From: Parachlamydiaceae bacterium
GTDB lineage: Bacteria > Chlamydiota > Chlamydiia > Chlamydiales > Parachlamydiaceae
Assembly (NCBI GenBank): GCA_013414685.1
Contig: CP058704.1
Span: forward strand, 618,713-624,839
Reading direction: 5' to 3'
Length of the DNA stretch: 6,127 bases
The notes beneath the pieces were generated by a model, which was not told where the DNA came from, searched no databases, and worked only from the letters and a program-made list of their open reading frames with translations. The position numbers and the translations under genes were made by a program. Position 1 is the first letter of the stretch; each line of letters starts with the position of its first letter. Below are positions 4,882 through 6,127 of this stretch, piece after piece.

Positions 4882-6127
4882 ATCCTTAAATAAGGATAAC
4901 TTTTTTGAATTTGATGAACCTCGCCTAATGTTAATTCTGTATTGCGTAGATTAATGCTATGAAGACCTGGGCAATTTCGGATGCCTTCTTGTATTCCCCT
5001 GGCAGAAAGATTATAACAACGTGAAACATCGAGATCGTAAAGATTTTGACATCTAGACATCACATCGATAAATTCAGCATCAGAAATGCAAGACCTCGAA
5101 ATATTTAATCTTGAAAGTTTTGGAAGTAGTCTTCCTATTTCAAAAACCATCTTGTGAAATTTTTTACAGTCCATGAGTTTTAATTCTATAAGCTTCGGCA
5201 AAGACTGAAGAATCATTTTTAATTCATTGTCGCCAATTTGATAACAACGTGAAACATCTAAAATTTCCACGCTTTTAAATCTTTGCAATTCTACCCATAC
5301 AGAGTGGCTAAATTGATCATTTCCACTTAAATCCAAATGAATAATTCCTGGACTAACAGAGGAAAGAACCCTCAAAGTATCAGGAGTGATCCATCTACAC
5401 CGAGCTAGATGAATCTCACGTAAATTTTTAGGGATCTTTTCTAACTGCTCGTTGTCTATTGTACTATCACTCAAATCTAATCCAATCAGTTTTGGACAAC
5501 GATGAATCACTTCTTGGAAGTGTGAATCTTTGGCTAAATCTGAAGAAAAGATAAGATGAGTAATTATTGGATAAAGTTTATCAAAAAATTCAAAAGCCCA
5601 ATCTTTATAATCTAAAAACTCAAAAGCAAGAAATTCAACAGGTGTAATTCTAAGATGAATCCCCGTTTGTAGACCGTTCATAAACTCAATGCAAGCATTT
5701 TGCAAATGTTGCAAAAATTTTTCGTGAGCTTTTTGAAGGATTTCACAAACATTTTTTCTTTCAATGTATCTTGTTAAGATTGATTCGCAAGCTTCCAATA
5801 AGGGATAAATGCTTATAAATTCAGCACTGTCTATTAAAATCCATATTTCAGCTGGACGAAATTTCCATAAATCTTTGATCTCCCCTGCCATAATAAATTC
5901 ATTTATCCATCGCAGAACCTCTAAAGAAAGCTCTTTCACTTCTAGAACTGGGTGTTTCAATCCTCGACATTCATTCGTCATGCGCCTTCTAAAATAATAG
6001 CTATAATGTCCTAATAAAAGGCTGTTCACATCAAGATCGCCCGAAACAGTTTCAAGTCGGAGATTCAAAGGGATCCAGGGATTTAAAATATGAATATGCT
6101 TGTGTATTGTAGGGATGAGTGGAGAAA
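4854..6127 (-). CDS. BTB/POZ-LRR protein (FBXL/AMN1-type repeats), 5' partial
   Basis: The frame is open from the right edge to TGA 4856-4854, 423 codons. A TTG at 6068 could be a start, but the frame upstream still reads like protein (NPWIPLNLRLETVSGDLDVN), so the true start is probably beyond the window. The BTB fold covers the first part: SLLLGHYSYYFRRRM, LEVKELSLEVLRWINEFIMA, then LLEACESILTRYIERKN, a BACK-like helical stretch to about 5590. From about 5560 down to 4870 come some nine LRRs of about 25 residues of the cysteine-containing kind: LIGLDLSDSTIDNEQL, REIHLARCRWITPDTL, EILDVSRCYQIGDNEL, YDLDVSRCYNLSARGI. Eukaryotic BTB proteins recruit Cullin-3, and LRRs bind the target. In a chlamydial symbiont this would be a candidate host-directed effector; that is inference. 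Unlike the large gene beside it, it has no frame breaks despite many A/T runs. Confidence 0.82.
   Translation of the reverse strand, partial: SPLIPTIHKHIHILNPWIPLNLRLETVSGDLDVNSLLLGHYSYYFRRRMTNECRGLKHPVLEVKELSLEVLRWINEFIMAGEIKDLWKFRPAEIWILIDSAEFISIYPLLEACESILTRYIERKNVCEILQKAHEKFLQHLQNACIEFMNGLQTGIHLRITPVEFLAFEFLDYKDWAFEFFDKLYPIITHLIFSSDLAKDSHFQEVIHRCPKLIGLDLSDSTIDNEQLEKIPKNLREIHLARCRWITPDTLRVLSSVSPGIIHLDLSGNDQFSHSVWVELQRFKSVEILDVSRCYQIGDNELKMILQSLPKLIELKLMDCKKFHKMVFEIGRLLPKLSRLNISRSCISDAEFIDVMSRCQNLYDLDVSRCYNLSARGIQEGIRNCPGLHSINLRNTELTLGEVHQIQKSYPYLRIQFDSLSDS
5013..5258 (-). repeat. Identical 18-base copies within the LRR coding region
   Basis: ATAACAACGTGAAACATC occurs at 5013-5030 and again at 5241-5258, 228 bases (76 codons, about three LRR units) apart. 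It encodes DVSRCY in the repeat core. Identity at the DNA level in otherwise diverged repeats suggests internal duplication or gene conversion and could support repeat-number change. Confidence 0.6.

Noticed and set aside
5809..5997. 62-codon plus-strand open frame inside the BTB-LRR gene
   Set aside because: It is antisense to a well-supported coding region (BTB part), has no ribosome binding site and shows no recognisable protein pattern.

Overview
The window looks like a piece of an amoeba-associated chlamydia (Parachlamydiaceae, Protochlamydia-like). The DNA is very AT-rich. It carries eukaryote-type F-box, BTB/POZ and FBXL/AMN1-type leucine-rich-repeat (LRR) proteins, which established work describes as strongly expanded in these symbionts. 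It also has bacterial signs: ATGA overlaps, Shine-Dalgarno-like sites, LysM and GYF_2 (DUF4339)-like domains. The taxonomic call is inference from gene content, not from a marker gene.

Layout. 1-81 (+) is the last 26 codons of a gene that resembles the C-terminus of RibF (riboflavin kinase/FAD synthetase). 145-946 (-) is an F-box protein gene of about 266 codons, split in two by a one-base length change in an A7 run (662-668). 947-1302 is a divergent intergenic region, extremely AT-rich except for a GC-richer island at about 1140-1238. About 1303/1345 to 4825 (+) is one large gene of about 1163 codons, read as a string of fragments. Eleven one-base losses, nearly all at homopolymers, move the reading frame the same way each time. 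With them restored, the frame is continuous and the total length is an exact multiple of three. The protein has a long helical N-terminal half, one good and one or two probable GYF_2-like units, a lysine-rich linker, a LysM domain and a helical C-terminus. Its TGA overlaps the ATG of a 19-codon remnant reading frame (4822-4881). 4854-6127 (-) is a BTB-LRR protein gene that runs off the right edge.

How they fit together. The F-box and BTB-LRR proteins are candidate secreted adaptors that would bring host targets to SCF (Skp1) and Cullin-3 ubiquitin ligases. The large GYF/LysM protein has no function I recognise. I see no phage, CRISPR, IS, tRNA or rRNA features. The item most worth a second look is the large gene broken by same-direction indels: it is either a recent pseudogene, a gene tolerated through slippage at poly-A tracts, or an assembly with local homopolymer errors.
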